DNA of 64,000 nucleotides from Sphingosinicella sp. (GCF_013911755.1 NZ_JACESP010000007.1:1-64000); one strand, 5' to 3'. Shown: positions 54,270 to 63,685, counted from the first letter of the stretch. The notes: a model not told the origin generated them from the letters alone. Program-made: numbers and translations.

Positions 54270-57200
54270 TCACTCGGGCTGCCCGCCCTTCTTGTCGTCG
54301 CCCGGCAGGAAGACCCGTTCGCCGAGCGCGGTAACGTCGGTGTAGTCGCCAGCCACATGCTTGTTGTGTCGTCCGCGGAGCAGCAGATGGCTGATAGCGG
54401 GGAGGACGAACAAGGTCAGCAGCGTCGAGGTAATCAACCCGCCGATCACGACGATCGCGAGCGGTTTTTGCACCTCGGCGCCGGTCCCGGTGGCCAGCGC
54501 CATCGGCACGAAGCCGATCGCGGGGACGATCCCCGTCATCAGCACCGCCCGGACACGCTCCATCACGCCTTCACCAATGGCGACATCGACAGGTTTGCCT
54601 TCGTCGATGCGCTGGTTGATGCTCGACATCACGACAAGACCGTTAAGCACCGTCACGCCCGACAGCACGATGAAGCCCACCGCCGCCGAGACCGAGAAGG
54701 GAAGCCCGGTCAGGAGCAGCGAGAAGACGCCGCCGGCGAGCGCGAGGGGAATTGCCGAGTAGACAGCAATCGCCTGGCGCACGCCGCCCAGTGCCATGAA
54801 CAATATGCCGAAGATGGCGACGAAGATGATCGGGATAACGATCGACAGACGCGCCGACGCAGCTTGCAGATTTTCGAACTGCCCGCCCCATTCGATAAAG
54901 CTCCCGGTGGGAAGCTTGACCTGCGCATTCACCTTTTCCTGCGCTTCGGCGACGAACGAGCCCAGGTCATTGCCGCGGACATTGGCTTGCACCACGACGC
55001 GCCGCTTGCCGTTTTCGCGGCTGACCTGATTCAGGCCTTCCGAAAAGCCGAACCTCGCCAATTCGCTGAGCGGCACCGATGCCCGCGCGCCGCCTTCGCC
55101 CGGAAGGAGCACGGGAAGCGCACCTACCGCGTCGAGATCGTCGCGCGTGGCCCGGTCGAGCCGGACGACAATATCGTAGCGCCGGTCGCCTTCGAACACG
55201 ATCCCTGCCTCGCGCCCCCCAAGGGCCGCGGCGACCGTATCGCTGACATCCTGAAGCGTCAGGCCGTAACGCGCGATCGCGTCGCGGTCGAACTGGACAT
55301 CAAGCACGGGGAAGCCCGCGGTTTGCTCGACCTTGACGTCGGCGGCACCCGGAACGGTGTTCAGGATCGCCGCCACCTGCTGCGCGGCGCGGCCCATTTC
55401 ATCGAGATCATCGCCGTAGAGTTTGATCGCGATGTCACCGCGTACGCCCGCGATCAGTTCGTTGAACCGTAGCTGGATCGGCTGGCTGATCTCGAAGGCG
55501 TTGCCGACGAGCGGTTCGAGCTTCTTCTCCACCCGCTCGATGACGTCGTCCTTGGTGCTCACGCCATCGGGCCAGGCATCGCGCGGCTTCAAGATGATGA
55601 AGGTGTCCGACGCGTTGGGGGGCATCGGATCGCTGGCGACCTCCGCCGTACCCGTCTTCGAGTAGATGAAGGCGACCTCGGGAAGCGACGAGACCGCCCT
55701 TTCGACCTGCAGCTGCATTTCCTGCGACTTGTTCAGCGATGTCGAGGGGATGCGCAGCGCCTGCATTGCGAGATTGCCCTCGCCAAGCACGGGGATGAAC
55801 TCACTGCCAAGCATCCCGAAGACGAGGATGGCGGCGGCAAAAGTCCCGCCACCTGCACCGATCCACGGCCAAGGGCGCGCGATGACGCGCTTGAGCACGG
55901 GCTCGTAGCGCGTCTTCACCCAAGCGATCGCGCGCACTTCCTTCTCAGCGACTTCGCCGCGAATGAGCAGCGCGACCATTGCCGGGACGAAGGTGAGCGA
56001 TGCAACGAACGCACCGGCGAGCGCCAGCAGCACCGTAATCGCCATCGGCGAGAAGGTCTTGCCTTCGACGCCGGTGAAGGTGAGCAAAGGCACGAATACG
56101 AGAAAGATGATTGCCTGCCCGTAGATCGTTGGCTTCACCATTTCGCGCGAGGCTTCGAACACCTCGTGCAGCCGCTCGCTCAGCGAAAGCAATCGGCCTT
56201 CATGATGTTGTCGTTCCGCCAGCCGCCTGAGGCAGTTTTCGATGATGATGATCGAACCATCGACGATCAGTCCGAAGTCGAGCGCGCCAAGGCTCATTAA
56301 ATTGCCCGATGTCCCGGTAATATTCATGCCCGTGCCCATGATCAGGAACGAGATCGGGATCACCAAGGTCGCGATTACCGCGGCGCGGAAATTACCGAGC
56401 AGCCAGAACAGCACCGCCGCGACGAGTAGCGCGCCTTCGGCGAGATTCTTCTCGACGGTGCCGATCGTTGCATCGACGAGCTGCGATCGGTCGAGCACCG
56501 GTTTTACGACGATGCCCGGCGGCATCGATTTCGCAACATCCTTCAGGCGCTCAGCGGCGGCCGAGGCCACGATCCGGCTGTTGCCGTCGGCAAGCATCAA
56601 CACTGTGCCAACGACAAGTTCTTTGCCATTTTCCGACGCCGAGCCGGTGCGCAGTTCACCGCCGATCTGCACCGTCGCGATGTCGCGGACCATGACGGGA
56701 ACACCGCCGCGGCTAGCAACGGTCGCACGGCCGATTTCGTCGAGCGAGCGGATGCGGCCGTCGGCGCGGACGAGGAAGGCCTCTCCGCCGCGTTCGATGA
56801 AGTTCGCGCCGACCGAGATGTTGGCTCGCTCGAGAGCTTCGGCAAGCTCGGAGAAAGAGATGCCGTAGCTCGCCAATTTGGTCGCGTCGGGCTGGACGAC
56901 GAACTGTTTTTCATAGCCGCCGATAGAATCGACGCCGGCGACACCCGGCACCGTTCGCAGCTGCGGACGGATAACCCAATCCTGCACGGTGCGCAGATAG
57001 CCAAGCTTGGCAACATCATCGACGAGGATTTCGCCGGTTGGAGTCATGTAGGAGCCGTCGGGCTGGAAACCCGGCTTCCCTGGAATTTTCGGATTGTCCT
57101 TGGTCGCGGTCGGCGCAAAATCGACCGTGTACATCAGCACTTCGCCAAGGCCCGTCGAGACCGGCCCCATCTGGGGTTCGGCGCCGTCGGGTAAGGTGCC

Positions 57201-57554
57201 CTGAGCCTGATTGAGGCGCTCGGCGACCTGCTGCCGCGCGAAATAGAGATCGGTATGATCTTCGAAAATCACCGTGACCTGGCTGAACCCGTTGCGCGAG
57301 ATCGATCGCGAACTTTCCAGTCCCGGAATGCCAGCCATCGCGGTTTCGATGGGGAAGGTCACGAGGCGTTCGATGTCGAGCGGCCCGAGATTGGGCTGGA
57401 CGGTGTTGATCTGCACCTGCTTGTTGGTGATGTCGGGCACGGCATCGACGGGCAGCTTCAAGAGCTGCGTGAGGCCATAAGCCGAGATGATGAGGGTGAG
57501 GATGACCACACCCCAGCGAAAGCGTATCGACGCGTCGAGGAGTTTTTCGATCAT
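54270..57554 (-). CDS. czcA: Heavy-metal RND efflux transporter CzcA
   Basis: A 1094-residue proton-driven inner-membrane pump for Zn, Cd or Co from periplasm or cytosol. The start MIEKLLDASIRFRWGVVILTLII begins helix 1. The helix-4 signature ALDFGLIVDGSIIIIENCLRRLAE places it in the HME-RND Czc/Ncc group rather than Cus. PVDAVPDITNKQVQINT and MAGIPGLESSRSISRNG are further family marks. It ends with a charged tail after the last helix. The start lies one base from the czcB stop; a 17-codon longer frame is inside czcB. Confidence 0.95.
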   Translation of the reverse strand: MIEKLLDASIRFRWGVVILTLIISAYGLTQLLKLPVDAVPDITNKQVQINTVQPNLGPLDIERLVTFPIETAMAGIPGLESSRSISRNGFSQVTVIFEDHTDLYFARQQVAERLNQAQGTLPDGAEPQMGPVSTGLGEVLMYTVDFAPTATKDNPKIPGKPGFQPDGSYMTPTGEILVDDVAKLGYLRTVQDWVIRPQLRTVPGVAGVDSIGGYEKQFVVQPDATKLASYGISFSELAEALERANISVGANFIERGGEAFLVRADGRIRSLDEIGRATVASRGGVPVMVRDIATVQIGGELRTGSASENGKELVVGTVLMLADGNSRIVASAAAERLKDVAKSMPPGIVVKPVLDRSQLVDATIGTVEKNLAEGALLVAAVLFWLLGNFRAAVIATLVIPISFLIMGTGMNITGTSGNLMSLGALDFGLIVDGSIIIIENCLRRLAERQHHEGRLLSLSERLHEVFEASREMVKPTIYGQAIIFLVFVPLLTFTGVEGKTFSPMAITVLLALAGAFVASLTFVPAMVALLIRGEVAEKEVRAIAWVKTRYEPVLKRVIARPWPWIGAGGGTFAAAILVFGMLGSEFIPVLGEGNLAMQALRIPSTSLNKSQEMQLQVERAVSSLPEVAFIYSKTGTAEVASDPMPPNASDTFIILKPRDAWPDGVSTKDDVIERVEKKLEPLVGNAFEISQPIQLRFNELIAGVRGDIAIKLYGDDLDEMGRAAQQVAAILNTVPGAADVKVEQTAGFPVLDVQFDRDAIARYGLTLQDVSDTVAAALGGREAGIVFEGDRRYDIVVRLDRATRDDLDAVGALPVLLPGEGGARASVPLSELARFGFSEGLNQVSRENGKRRVVVQANVRGNDLGSFVAEAQEKVNAQVKLPTGSFIEWGGQFENLQAASARLSIVIPIIFVAIFGILFMALGGVRQAIAVYSAIPLALAGGVFSLLLTGLPFSVSAAVGFIVLSGVTVLNGLVVMSSINQRIDEGKPVDVAIGEGVMERVRAVLMTGIVPAIGFVPMALATGTGAEVQKPLAIVVIGGLITSTLLTLFVLPAISHLLLRGRHNKHVAGDYTDVTALGERVFLPGDDKKGGQPE

Positions 57555-57555
57555 C

Positions 57556-58725
57556 TCAATGCTCCGCCTCGCCCTTGCCGATTTCGGCCTTGAGCAGGAA
57601 GGCACCGCGCGTTGCGATGACCTCGCCAGGCTTTACGCCGTCGACGATCTCGATGCGGCCGCCGCCGCGCTTGCCGGTGACCACCGTGGTCGCCTGGAAG
57701 CCCATGGCGGTCTTGACGAAGACAACCTCGCGGCCTTCGACGGTCTGCACCGCCTCTTCGGGCAAAGCGATCAGGGCGGAGCCTGCACCACCCTGCGGTT
57801 TGATGCGTGCGCGAAGGCCCTGACCGGGCGTCAGCCCGGCAATGCCACCGGGAATGAGTATGATTGTGGCGCTTTTGCTCTCGGGATCGAGGCTGGGGGT
57901 TGCCGAGCGAACCCGTGCGTCGACCGTCTCGCCACCGAGAAGTTCGATGACCGCGGTATCGCCGGGCTTGATCCGACGCGCATCGGCCGCGAGCACCGAT
58001 GCATTGATCTGGATACGATTGGGGTCGGAGACGCGGAACAATTCGGTTCCGGCGAGCACATAGGATCCGAGCTTGGCGTCGGATTTCGTGATTCGCCCGG
58101 AAATAAGGCTCGTCACCGCCAGGGTGCGACCGTCGCCCGAAACCTTGGCGGCAGCGGCAGCCGACTGCGAACGCCGTGCTTCGGCCTCGGCTTCGGCAAG
58201 CGCGGCGGCGGCGGCTTCGAGATCCTGCTTCGCGGTAATCCGCGCATCAAATAGCTTCTTCTCGCGCGCATAGGTTGACCGAGCGAGGGCGAGGCGGGCG
58301 CTGGCCGCACTCCGTTCGGAGGCAATCGCGGCCGCATCGCGGCTTTCCATCACTGCTACCGCTTCCCCGGCACGCACGGCGTCGCCGAGACGGCGGTTGA
58401 TACGCGTAATCGCTCCATCTGCACGCGCCGTCAGAACGGCCTCGCCTTCGGGCGTCGCTGCCACGACTCCCTGCGCAAGTATTTCCGAGCCGAGGCCGCC
58501 AGCCTGGATCGTCTCGGTGACGATGCCCGCGCCTTTGGCGCGCGCCTCGTCCATCAGAATCTGCCCTTCGACATGTCCTTCCTCTTCTTCCTCGGCGGAT
58601 GCCGCGGGTGCGGCGGCCTCGGGAGCGGTCATCGAGCGACCGATCAGGATACCGCTGCCGCCCAACAGGAGAGCCCCGACCGCGACGGCGGCCATGAGGC
58701 GATTCTTGGTTTCGAAGATTTGCAT
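57556..58725 (-). CDS. czcB: RND periplasmic adaptor CzcB
   Basis: A 389-residue membrane-fusion protein connecting CzcA with CzcC. An N-terminal helix is followed by an acidic stretch (AEEEEEGHVEG) rich in Glu with a His, a possible metal site. The barrel-sandwich domain begins at LTARADGAITRINRRLGDAVRAGEAVAVMES, then an alpha-hairpin (residues about 140-200, Ala/Glu-rich coiled coil) and a beta-barrel. The ATG at 58725 is taken; a longer frame overlaps czcC. Ends one base before czcA. Confidence 0.93.
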   Translation of the reverse strand: MQIFETKNRLMAAVAVGALLLGGSGILIGRSMTAPEAAAPAASAEEEEEGHVEGQILMDEARAKGAGIVTETIQAGGLGSEILAQGVVAATPEGEAVLTARADGAITRINRRLGDAVRAGEAVAVMESRDAAAIASERSAASARLALARSTYAREKKLFDARITAKQDLEAAAAALAEAEAEARRSQSAAAAAKVSGDGRTLAVTSLISGRITKSDAKLGSYVLAGTELFRVSDPNRIQINASVLAADARRIKPGDTAVIELLGGETVDARVRSATPSLDPESKSATIILIPGGIAGLTPGQGLRARIKPQGGAGSALIALPEEAVQTVEGREVVFVKTAMGFQATTVVTGKRGGGRIEIVDGVKPGEVIATRGAFLLKAEIGKGEAEH

Positions 58726-58738
58726 GATTTTCAGTTCC

Positions 58739-59947
58739 CTATTGCGCGTTCGCGCGGCCCAGCGCGGCAAGGGCGCGGGCGCGATCGAGCTGCGCTTCGA
58801 TCAGTTTGAGATTGGCGCTGGTCAGCGCCTCCTGGGCGTCAATCAGTTCGATGAGCGTGAACTTGCCTTGTTGGTAGCCGATCTCGGCGACCCGCGCGGC
58901 TTCACTCGCCTGGGAAAGACCGGCTCCCGACAAGGCGGAAACCCGTTCGTTCGCCGCCGCCAGCATCAGTTCAGCGCCGCGCCGCGAGAAGCGGGTATCG
59001 AGGCGCGTCTGGGCCAGCTGCGCTTCGGCGGCTTCGCCACCGGCGCGCGCGGCAGAGATGTTGCCGCGATTGCTGTTAAACACTGGCAGTGGAATGGAAA
59101 CACCGACGATGAAGGCGGTATCCTTGTTTTCGCGGAAGTTGCGAACTCCTCCCGATGCCGTGATGTCGGGCACGCCCTCGGCCTGAGCTAGGTGTACTCG
59201 TGCCGAAGCGGCATCTCGCTCCGCCGCCGCGAGGCGTTCGTCGAGGCTCTGCGCATCGGCCGGCAAGGCGGGCGGCGGCGGAAGATCCTGAGCGATGACC
59301 GACAGCTCGGGATCTTCGCTGCCGATGAGCAGGGCCAATTCTTGCCGCGCCGACAGAAGTTCTGACTGCGCGCGCAGACGTTCGGCCTTTGCCTCCGCCA
59401 GCAGGGCGTCGGCCCGCAGCTTCGTCAGCGGCGGGTCGCGACCTACATCAACGAGCGCCTCAGCGATGCGCGCCAGCTCGACCGCCCTTTCTTGGACACT
59501 GTCGGCGAGCGCTTCCCGATCCTCCGCCGCGCGCAGTTCGGCGTACGACACGATAATGTCGTGGATGAGGTCGGCGTCGGCCATTCGTAGCGCGATCTCG
59601 GCGAACGACCGCTCGGCGGCGGCGACCTCCTTGCGCGCGCGCCTTTTTCCCCCGAGCTCGAAAGGCTGCGACACCGCAATTGTGGTCTCGGTCTGGCGAA
59701 AGGTTCGATAGGGTCCGGTGCCGCTGAAATTCTCGACTTCGGCGGATATGGTGGGATTCGGACGCACACCCGCCTGCATGGCACGTCCCACGGCCGCCTT
59801 AAGTTCGGCTTTGGCCTTGGCGAGCCGTGGCGATACGTCTCGTCCGCGCGCCAGCGCGTCGGACAAAGAGACAGGTTCGGCGAACGCGGGTTGCCCTGCC
59901 ATTGCCAGCGTCCCTGCGAACAGCAGGACGCCCAGTGATTTCGACAT
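58739..59947 (-). CDS. czcC: TolC-family outer-membrane channel CzcC
   Basis: A 402-residue outer-membrane factor of the Czc pump. A signal peptide (LAMAGQPAFA) precedes PVSLSDALARGRDVSPRLAKAKAELKAA, the first TolC repeat. NFSGTGPYRTFRQTETT...FELGGKRRARKEVAAAERS and SIPLPVFNSNRGNISAARAGGEAAEAQLAQTR are characteristic of the CzcC group. It opens the czcCBA row, with a 13-base gap to czcB. A His-rich small protein and a hairpin lie upstream. Confidence 0.93.
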   Translation of the reverse strand: MSKSLGVLLFAGTLAMAGQPAFAEPVSLSDALARGRDVSPRLAKAKAELKAAVGRAMQAGVRPNPTISAEVENFSGTGPYRTFRQTETTIAVSQPFELGGKRRARKEVAAAERSFAEIALRMADADLIHDIIVSYAELRAAEDREALADSVQERAVELARIAEALVDVGRDPPLTKLRADALLAEAKAERLRAQSELLSARQELALLIGSEDPELSVIAQDLPPPPALPADAQSLDERLAAAERDAASARVHLAQAEGVPDITASGGVRNFRENKDTAFIVGVSIPLPVFNSNRGNISAARAGGEAAEAQLAQTRLDTRFSRRGAELMLAAANERVSALSGAGLSQASEAARVAEIGYQQGKFTLIELIDAQEALTSANLKLIEAQLDRARALAALGRANAQ

Positions 59948-59972
59948 AAGTACTCCTGATCAATGCAAAAGG

Positions 59973-59992
59973 GCGCAGGCGAATGCCTGCGC
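59973..59992. promoter_or_regulatory. Nested hairpin between His-rich gene and czcC
   Basis: GCGCAGGC-GAAT-GCCTGCGC is a perfect 8-bp stem with a tetraloop. It sits inside an outer inverted repeat, CCTGATCA...TGATCAGG (59955-60007). The structure separates the small His-rich gene from czcC and may lower or tune read-through. Confidence 0.5.
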
Positions 59993-60002
59993 GGGGCAAT
60001 GA

Positions 60003-60329
60003 TCAGGCGGCGGGAGGCTCGGTTGGGGGGGCGGGGGCGCGTGAAGCGAGCGCAACAGCTGCGCGCGCGAGATGGATATCGCGCGCCGGCCAGCTGCCAG
60101 GCATCTCGGACGCGTCGGAAAGCAGGCCTGCGGGGCAATGATGATGGTGGAGAAGCGCGTTGCCGTTCGGAGCACTGTCGTCGGGGGTCGCGTCGTGCGC
60201 GGCCTCTACAAAAACATGCTGATGCACATCAACGCCCACCGGTGCAGCGTCATAAGCCATGGCCAGCGTATCGAGGCCCGCCATAAGCGCTACAATGAGC
60301 AACAATAAGTGGACCAAGCGGTTTCGCAT
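60003..60329 (-). CDS. Small His-rich exported protein before czcCBA
   Basis: A 108-residue protein with a signal peptide (LLLLIVALMAGLDTLAMA). The mature part has VHQHVF, then LLHHHHCPAG, and a Pro/Ala-rich tail. The His cluster with a Cys suggests binding of Zn, Cd or Co. It precedes czcC by about 55 bases on the same strand, the same layout as at 912-1325 and at the right edge of the window. No named domain recognised. Confidence 0.65.
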   Translation of the reverse strand: MRNRLVHLLLLIVALMAGLDTLAMAYDAAPVGVDVHQHVFVEAAHDATPDDSAPNGNALLHHHHCPAGLLSDASEMPGSWPARDIHLARAAVALASRAPAPPTEPPAA

Positions 60330-60467
60330 CTAACGCCGGTTAGCAGCCGTACAAAATACAGGCAAGTCAGGAATTCGCCGCGGCCAAGACTGCAAATCCT
60401 GTGGCTGGCGTCCGTGCAAAGTGGCTGAGACTAGAACATTGTTCCCAGAGAGCTTTGCCCAGACGGG

Positions 60468-60983
60468 TTATCCAGCCACACTCCAGGCTGTCAATGCTCG
60501 GCGAATCCGCATCAATGCCAAGCTCATGTGATGTTGGACGCCCTTGTCGCCGATGCCGAGGTGTTTCGCAATCTCCGTATAGGTCATATGTCTCGTCCGG
60601 TGCATCATGAAAACGCGCCGGGTCCGGCGCGACATGGCGCGGAGTGCCCGCCCGTAAGCTCGCCGCAAGTCGGCCTCCTCGATTCGCCATGTCTGCTCCG
60701 GGCAGACGGGGGCGTCGCAGCCTTCGTCGAAGGGAAAGATGACGGCTTGCGACTGCTGTTGCTGGCGCGCGCGGTCGATCAGCAGATTGCGGGCGGAGCG
60801 GGTCAGGTAGGCCTGCGGATTGTCCATCCGCTCGAAAGCGCCGCTGCGCAGCAGGCGAGCGAAGGTCTCCTGCATCAGATCGGGCGCCTCGTCGCGACCG
60901 ACCCTCGTCCTGAAGTAGCGCAGCAGTCGCCCGTGCTCGGCCCGATAAAAGGCCGCGAACGCGGCGGTCGAATCGCGCGTCAT
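60468..60983 (-). CDS. ECF-type RNA polymerase sigma factor
   Basis: A 171-residue sigma factor with region 2 (RYFRTRVGRDEAPDLMQETFARLL, residues about 22-45, then NPQAYLTRSARNLLIDRAR) and region 4 (LRAMSRRTRRVFMMHRTRHMTYTEIAKHLGIGDKGVQHHMSLALMRIRRAL). It most resembles the FecI-like group, but no FecR anti-sigma or TonB receptor gene follows. Its start overlaps the stop of an upstream nucleotidyltransferase-like gene (ATGA), so the two are coupled. Target promoters unknown; the adjacent czc genes are on the same strand and are candidates. Confidence 0.9.
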   Translation of the reverse strand: MTRDSTAAFAAFYRAEHGRLLRYFRTRVGRDEAPDLMQETFARLLRSGAFERMDNPQAYLTRSARNLLIDRARQQQQSQAVIFPFDEGCDAPVCPEQTWRIEEADLRRAYGRALRAMSRRTRRVFMMHRTRHMTYTEIAKHLGIGDKGVQHHMSLALMRIRRALTAWSVAG

Positions 60984-61468
60984 GGCCGTGCTCCCCGGCG
61001 TTCACGCGCATAGAGCGGTGCATCGCGCGCGGCACGGTACAGCGTGATGCCTGCCTCAATGCGGTCGAGAATGAACGTGTCCCGTTCGGTCCTGGCGATG
61101 CGAATGTCGGACTTGGCGAAGATTTCAAGATCGACCGCGCAGCGGTCGCCGAGTTCGCGGTCGATGACCGTGCGGGCGCGGCGCCAGCAGCGGTCATCAG
61201 TGAACAGCGGATGGTTGACGACGATCCAGAGTTCGTAGTCAGAAAAGGCAAGCGTGTGCCGGTCTTCATACCAGGAGCGCCGCGCATAGGGGCCGATCAG
61301 GATGATCCGCTTGATCTGGCCGGGCTCGGGCGCCTGCACCTGTTCGGGGTCGAAGCAGCCGCGCACTATGCGCGCGATCCGTTCAACCTCACTCTGCTTG
61401 CGGCGGATGAGATGGTCGACGCGCGCCATCACGACCTCGCGCGCGTAAACGTCGATAGGGGGTGTCAT
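60980..61468 (-). CDS. Degenerate nucleotidyltransferase-domain protein
   Basis: A 162-residue protein with a single nucleotidyltransferase-fold domain. IKRIILIGPYARRSWYEDRHTLAFSDYELWIVV aligns with the GSHARG...SDYDILI active site of the larger protein at 61690-62610, but the glycine-serine pair reads GP and the second catalytic Asp is Glu. A later Asp in CAVDLEIFAK may be the third carboxylate. The opening VDHLIRRKQSEVERIARIV also matches that protein, so the two are tandem paralogues; this one lacks the HEPN half. Activity is doubtful. It is translationally coupled to the ECF sigma factor, which is unusual. Confidence 0.75.
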   Translation of the reverse strand: MTPPIDVYAREVVMARVDHLIRRKQSEVERIARIVRGCFDPEQVQAPEPGQIKRIILIGPYARRSWYEDRHTLAFSDYELWIVVNHPLFTDDRCWRRARTVIDRELGDRCAVDLEIFAKSDIRIARTERDTFILDRIEAGITLYRAARDAPLYARERRGARP

Positions 61469-61689
61469 ATACAGCTCGCACACCAGCGGTCCGCGCGTTC
61501 ATGCGCGGATGTGCAAGCGGTGTCCGCTGCGTGCCGCAGATGCGGCTTACAGCAACTGCCCGACCATAATGGCCGAGCCTGCATGATGCCTGGCAGGGTT
61601 ATCCCGGAGATGGCCGCCAGTCATTCCATCCCGTGGCAGGAATATGCCAGAATCCGGGCGGTTCGGCAAGTTGCCGGGAAGTGGCGGGT

Positions 61690-62610
61690 TTATTTGTTCG
61701 CCGCCGCTTCCAATTCGGCGACGCGCTCAGAACAGACCTGATGAACAACGCGCCCAAGTTCCTCGACACGGGCGCCGAGCCAAGTCAGCTCTTCATCGCT
61801 GATCTTGTAATGCTTGGAGTAGCGGGCCTTCGTGTAGGCTTCCTTCAGCTTCTGAAACATGGCGCGGTCACGACGATTGTCCTCGGGCCATATCCCGAAC
61901 AAGCGCCGGTCCAATCCTTCAGCGAGAGAACGCAAGAAAGCGATATTGTGATTGTATGGCGTATAGTATGTCAGCGTGAGCAAAAGGCAGGAATAAAGCC
62001 GCTCTGTGGTTTGGTGAAAATCAAACGCTGCGTCCTTCAGCAAGCCTTCTCCCATAGCGTACTTTGCGAGTTTCTGACGCGACATCGCACTTGCGATGCC
62101 GTCTTCAAAATACTCTTTCGCCGCCGCTAGGGCTTCTCCCGGTGATTTGGGTCGGGGGGCCCGTAGTTCGCGGTCGTCCGCCTCATAAAGCGCGACACCG
62201 TCTTTGGCGACCTCCATGAAAAAGACGCGGCCATGCGCGAGGCCGTCGTTCACCTCATGCAGAGAGTGGACGATGAAGTTGACCGGCGTGCGTAGCGTCT
62301 TCTCGATCGTATAGGCCCGGATCAGTCGTTCCTCGGCTTTGGCCCAATAGGTGGCGCGGTCGGTCAGCTCCTTCTGGCTGACGATGATGAGGATGTCGTA
62401 GTCGGACTTGTACTGGTTCGCCGAGAGCGGCGCATCGACCCAATTGCCGCGCGCATGGCTTCCAAACAGGACGATTTTAAGGATACGCGCGCCCTTGCGC
62501 CGCCCGACCGCGTTCTCGGTCGCCTCGCGAAACTCGTCAAAAATGATCTCGACGATGCGCTCAAGCTCGCGCTGCTTCGCGGCAGGGAGGTGGTCGATAT
62601 CGGTGCGCAT
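61690..62610 (-). CDS. Nucleotidyltransferase-HEPN fusion protein
   Basis: A 306-residue protein joining an N-terminal nucleotidyltransferase domain (residues about 1-150) to a C-terminal HEPN domain (about 165-290). The first has IVLFGSHARGNWVD and KSDYDILIIVS, the usual minimal-nucleotidyltransferase active site. The second has AKYAMGEGLLKDAAFDFHQTTERLYSCLLLTLTYYTPYNHN, the HEPN helix pair, without an obvious RxxxxH ribonuclease motif. Separate proteins of these two types form MNT/HEPN toxin-antitoxin pairs; fused ones are of unclear function. A related single-domain gene lies 220 bases downstream. Confidence 0.9.
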   Translation of the reverse strand: MRTDIDHLPAAKQRELERIVEIIFDEFREATENAVGRRKGARILKIVLFGSHARGNWVDAPLSANQYKSDYDILIIVSQKELTDRATYWAKAEERLIRAYTIEKTLRTPVNFIVHSLHEVNDGLAHGRVFFMEVAKDGVALYEADDRELRAPRPKSPGEALAAAKEYFEDGIASAMSRQKLAKYAMGEGLLKDAAFDFHQTTERLYSCLLLTLTYYTPYNHNIAFLRSLAEGLDRRLFGIWPEDNRRDRAMFQKLKEAYTKARYSKHYKISDEELTWLGARVEELGRVVHQVCSERVAELEAAANK

Positions 62611-62952
62611 AGCCCGGATTCTTCGCCTTTCTCAATGTTTTGGCAAGCGCTATCGCCAAGAGCTCCTTCGGCGGCGAGAAGCACGTTGCTGGTGTCACAC
62701 ATGGCGACCACAACCGTGTGGCAATAACCACTCTGCGGACCACTACATTACAGGGGCACGCCAGCCCTACCCAGATAACCCCAGTGATCGCGGTGCACGC
62801 CACGCCTCGGAGCTATTCCAAGACCAACGATCAAGAGACGTCTATACAGGCAGGCGGAGAGAGTCGGTCACTCCGCCCACAACAATAATCGATACGTCTA
62901 CAGCGCATCTGTTGCCGGGCGTCGCTATCGCGACAAGCTGAACCTTCTCTCC
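62611..62952. other. Gene-free spacer
   Basis: About 340 bases with no convincing gene on either strand; short frames lack ribosome sites and family features. Base composition is more AT-rich and irregular than in the neighbouring genes. It may hold the promoter of the nucleotidyltransferase-HEPN gene and the end of the lipoprotein transcript. No repeat or terminator stands out. Confidence 0.5.
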
Positions 62953-63339
62953 TCAGGGGTCTGGATTGATTCTGATCTCGACGAGTAGACGGGAAACTTC
63001 CGTTACGTCATTCACGTTGAGCTCGCCGTAGAAACTCTTGCCCACGAACGGGTGGCTAATCATTTTTGGCAGATAAGTATCGGTCTTTGCGATGATCTCT
63101 CCGGATTTGGTCAAGGCTTCCAAGTGGATATGACCATGCGTGTGACCGTAGTTTCCGCGGCGCACTTTACCCCAAATTTCAACACCCTGTTTACCTCGAT
63201 AGGCGTGGACCCATTGGATGGTGTAAGGCTCGCTGAAATTCTGCGTAATCGGAACTTCGAGCTTAGGTCCTAAAGCGCAACCACCGGTTGCGAGAACGAC
63301 TGTCATTGCGGTTACGAAAAGTCTCGCTCTTGATAGCAT
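62953..63339 (-). CDS. Small conserved-looking lipoprotein
   Basis: A 128-residue exported protein. The signal LFVTAMTVVLATGGCALGP has a lipobox (TGGC). The mature part has a beta-rich look: FSEPYTIQWVHAYRGKQGVEIWGKVRRG, then YGHTHGHIHLEAL with three histidines, and a charged C-terminus. I recognise no family. The ATG at 63339 is chosen because the signal starts there; the longer frame runs back through the czc scar. It would follow czcA in an undamaged operon, so a link to metal efflux is possible. Confidence 0.65.
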   Translation of the reverse strand: MLSRARLFVTAMTVVLATGGCALGPKLEVPITQNFSEPYTIQWVHAYRGKQGVEIWGKVRRGNYGHTHGHIHLEALTKSGEIIAKTDTYLPKMISHPFVGKSFYGELNVNDVTEVSRLLVEIRINPDP

Positions 63340-63352
63340 CGTACTATGCCTC

Positions 63353-63620
63353 TCATATTTTGGAGTTATCGGCGCGGCCCCTCCTTCGGGTTTGCGCGTC
63401 GTTCTGCCCTGAATCCTCAAATTTTTCATGTCGATGCACCGGCAGGTAAAGTGCCGGGACCGACAACAGTGTCAGGAGCGTTGACGAGACGGTCCGGCCA
63501 ATCACCGGTGGCGAGTGCACGCCGTACAGCCTTCTCAAGGCTGATCGGCTCGGCTCTTGCGGCATTTGGCAAATGCAGCACCGTCCCGGCCAAAAAGCCG
63601 GCGGCCATTTTCAATAGCAT
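63353..63620 (-). pseudogene. czcC-czcA deletion scar
   Basis: The first part (63620 to about 63505) encodes a czcC start: signal MLLKMAAGFLAGTVLHLPNA followed by EPISLEKAVRRALATG, as in the other CzcC proteins. It then joins, in another frame, a typical CzcA end, VSSTLLTLLSVPALYLPVHRHEK, running to a stop at 63353. The middle of czcC, all of czcB and most of czcA are gone, a loss of more than 5 kb judged by the intact operon here. The join is out of frame, so no useful fusion protein results. Confidence 0.82.
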
Positions 63621-63685
63621 GGGATTAGCTCCTGAAACGTAGCACATCACGGGCCGGAATTTTCCCGACCCAGCGAAGGGGCATT

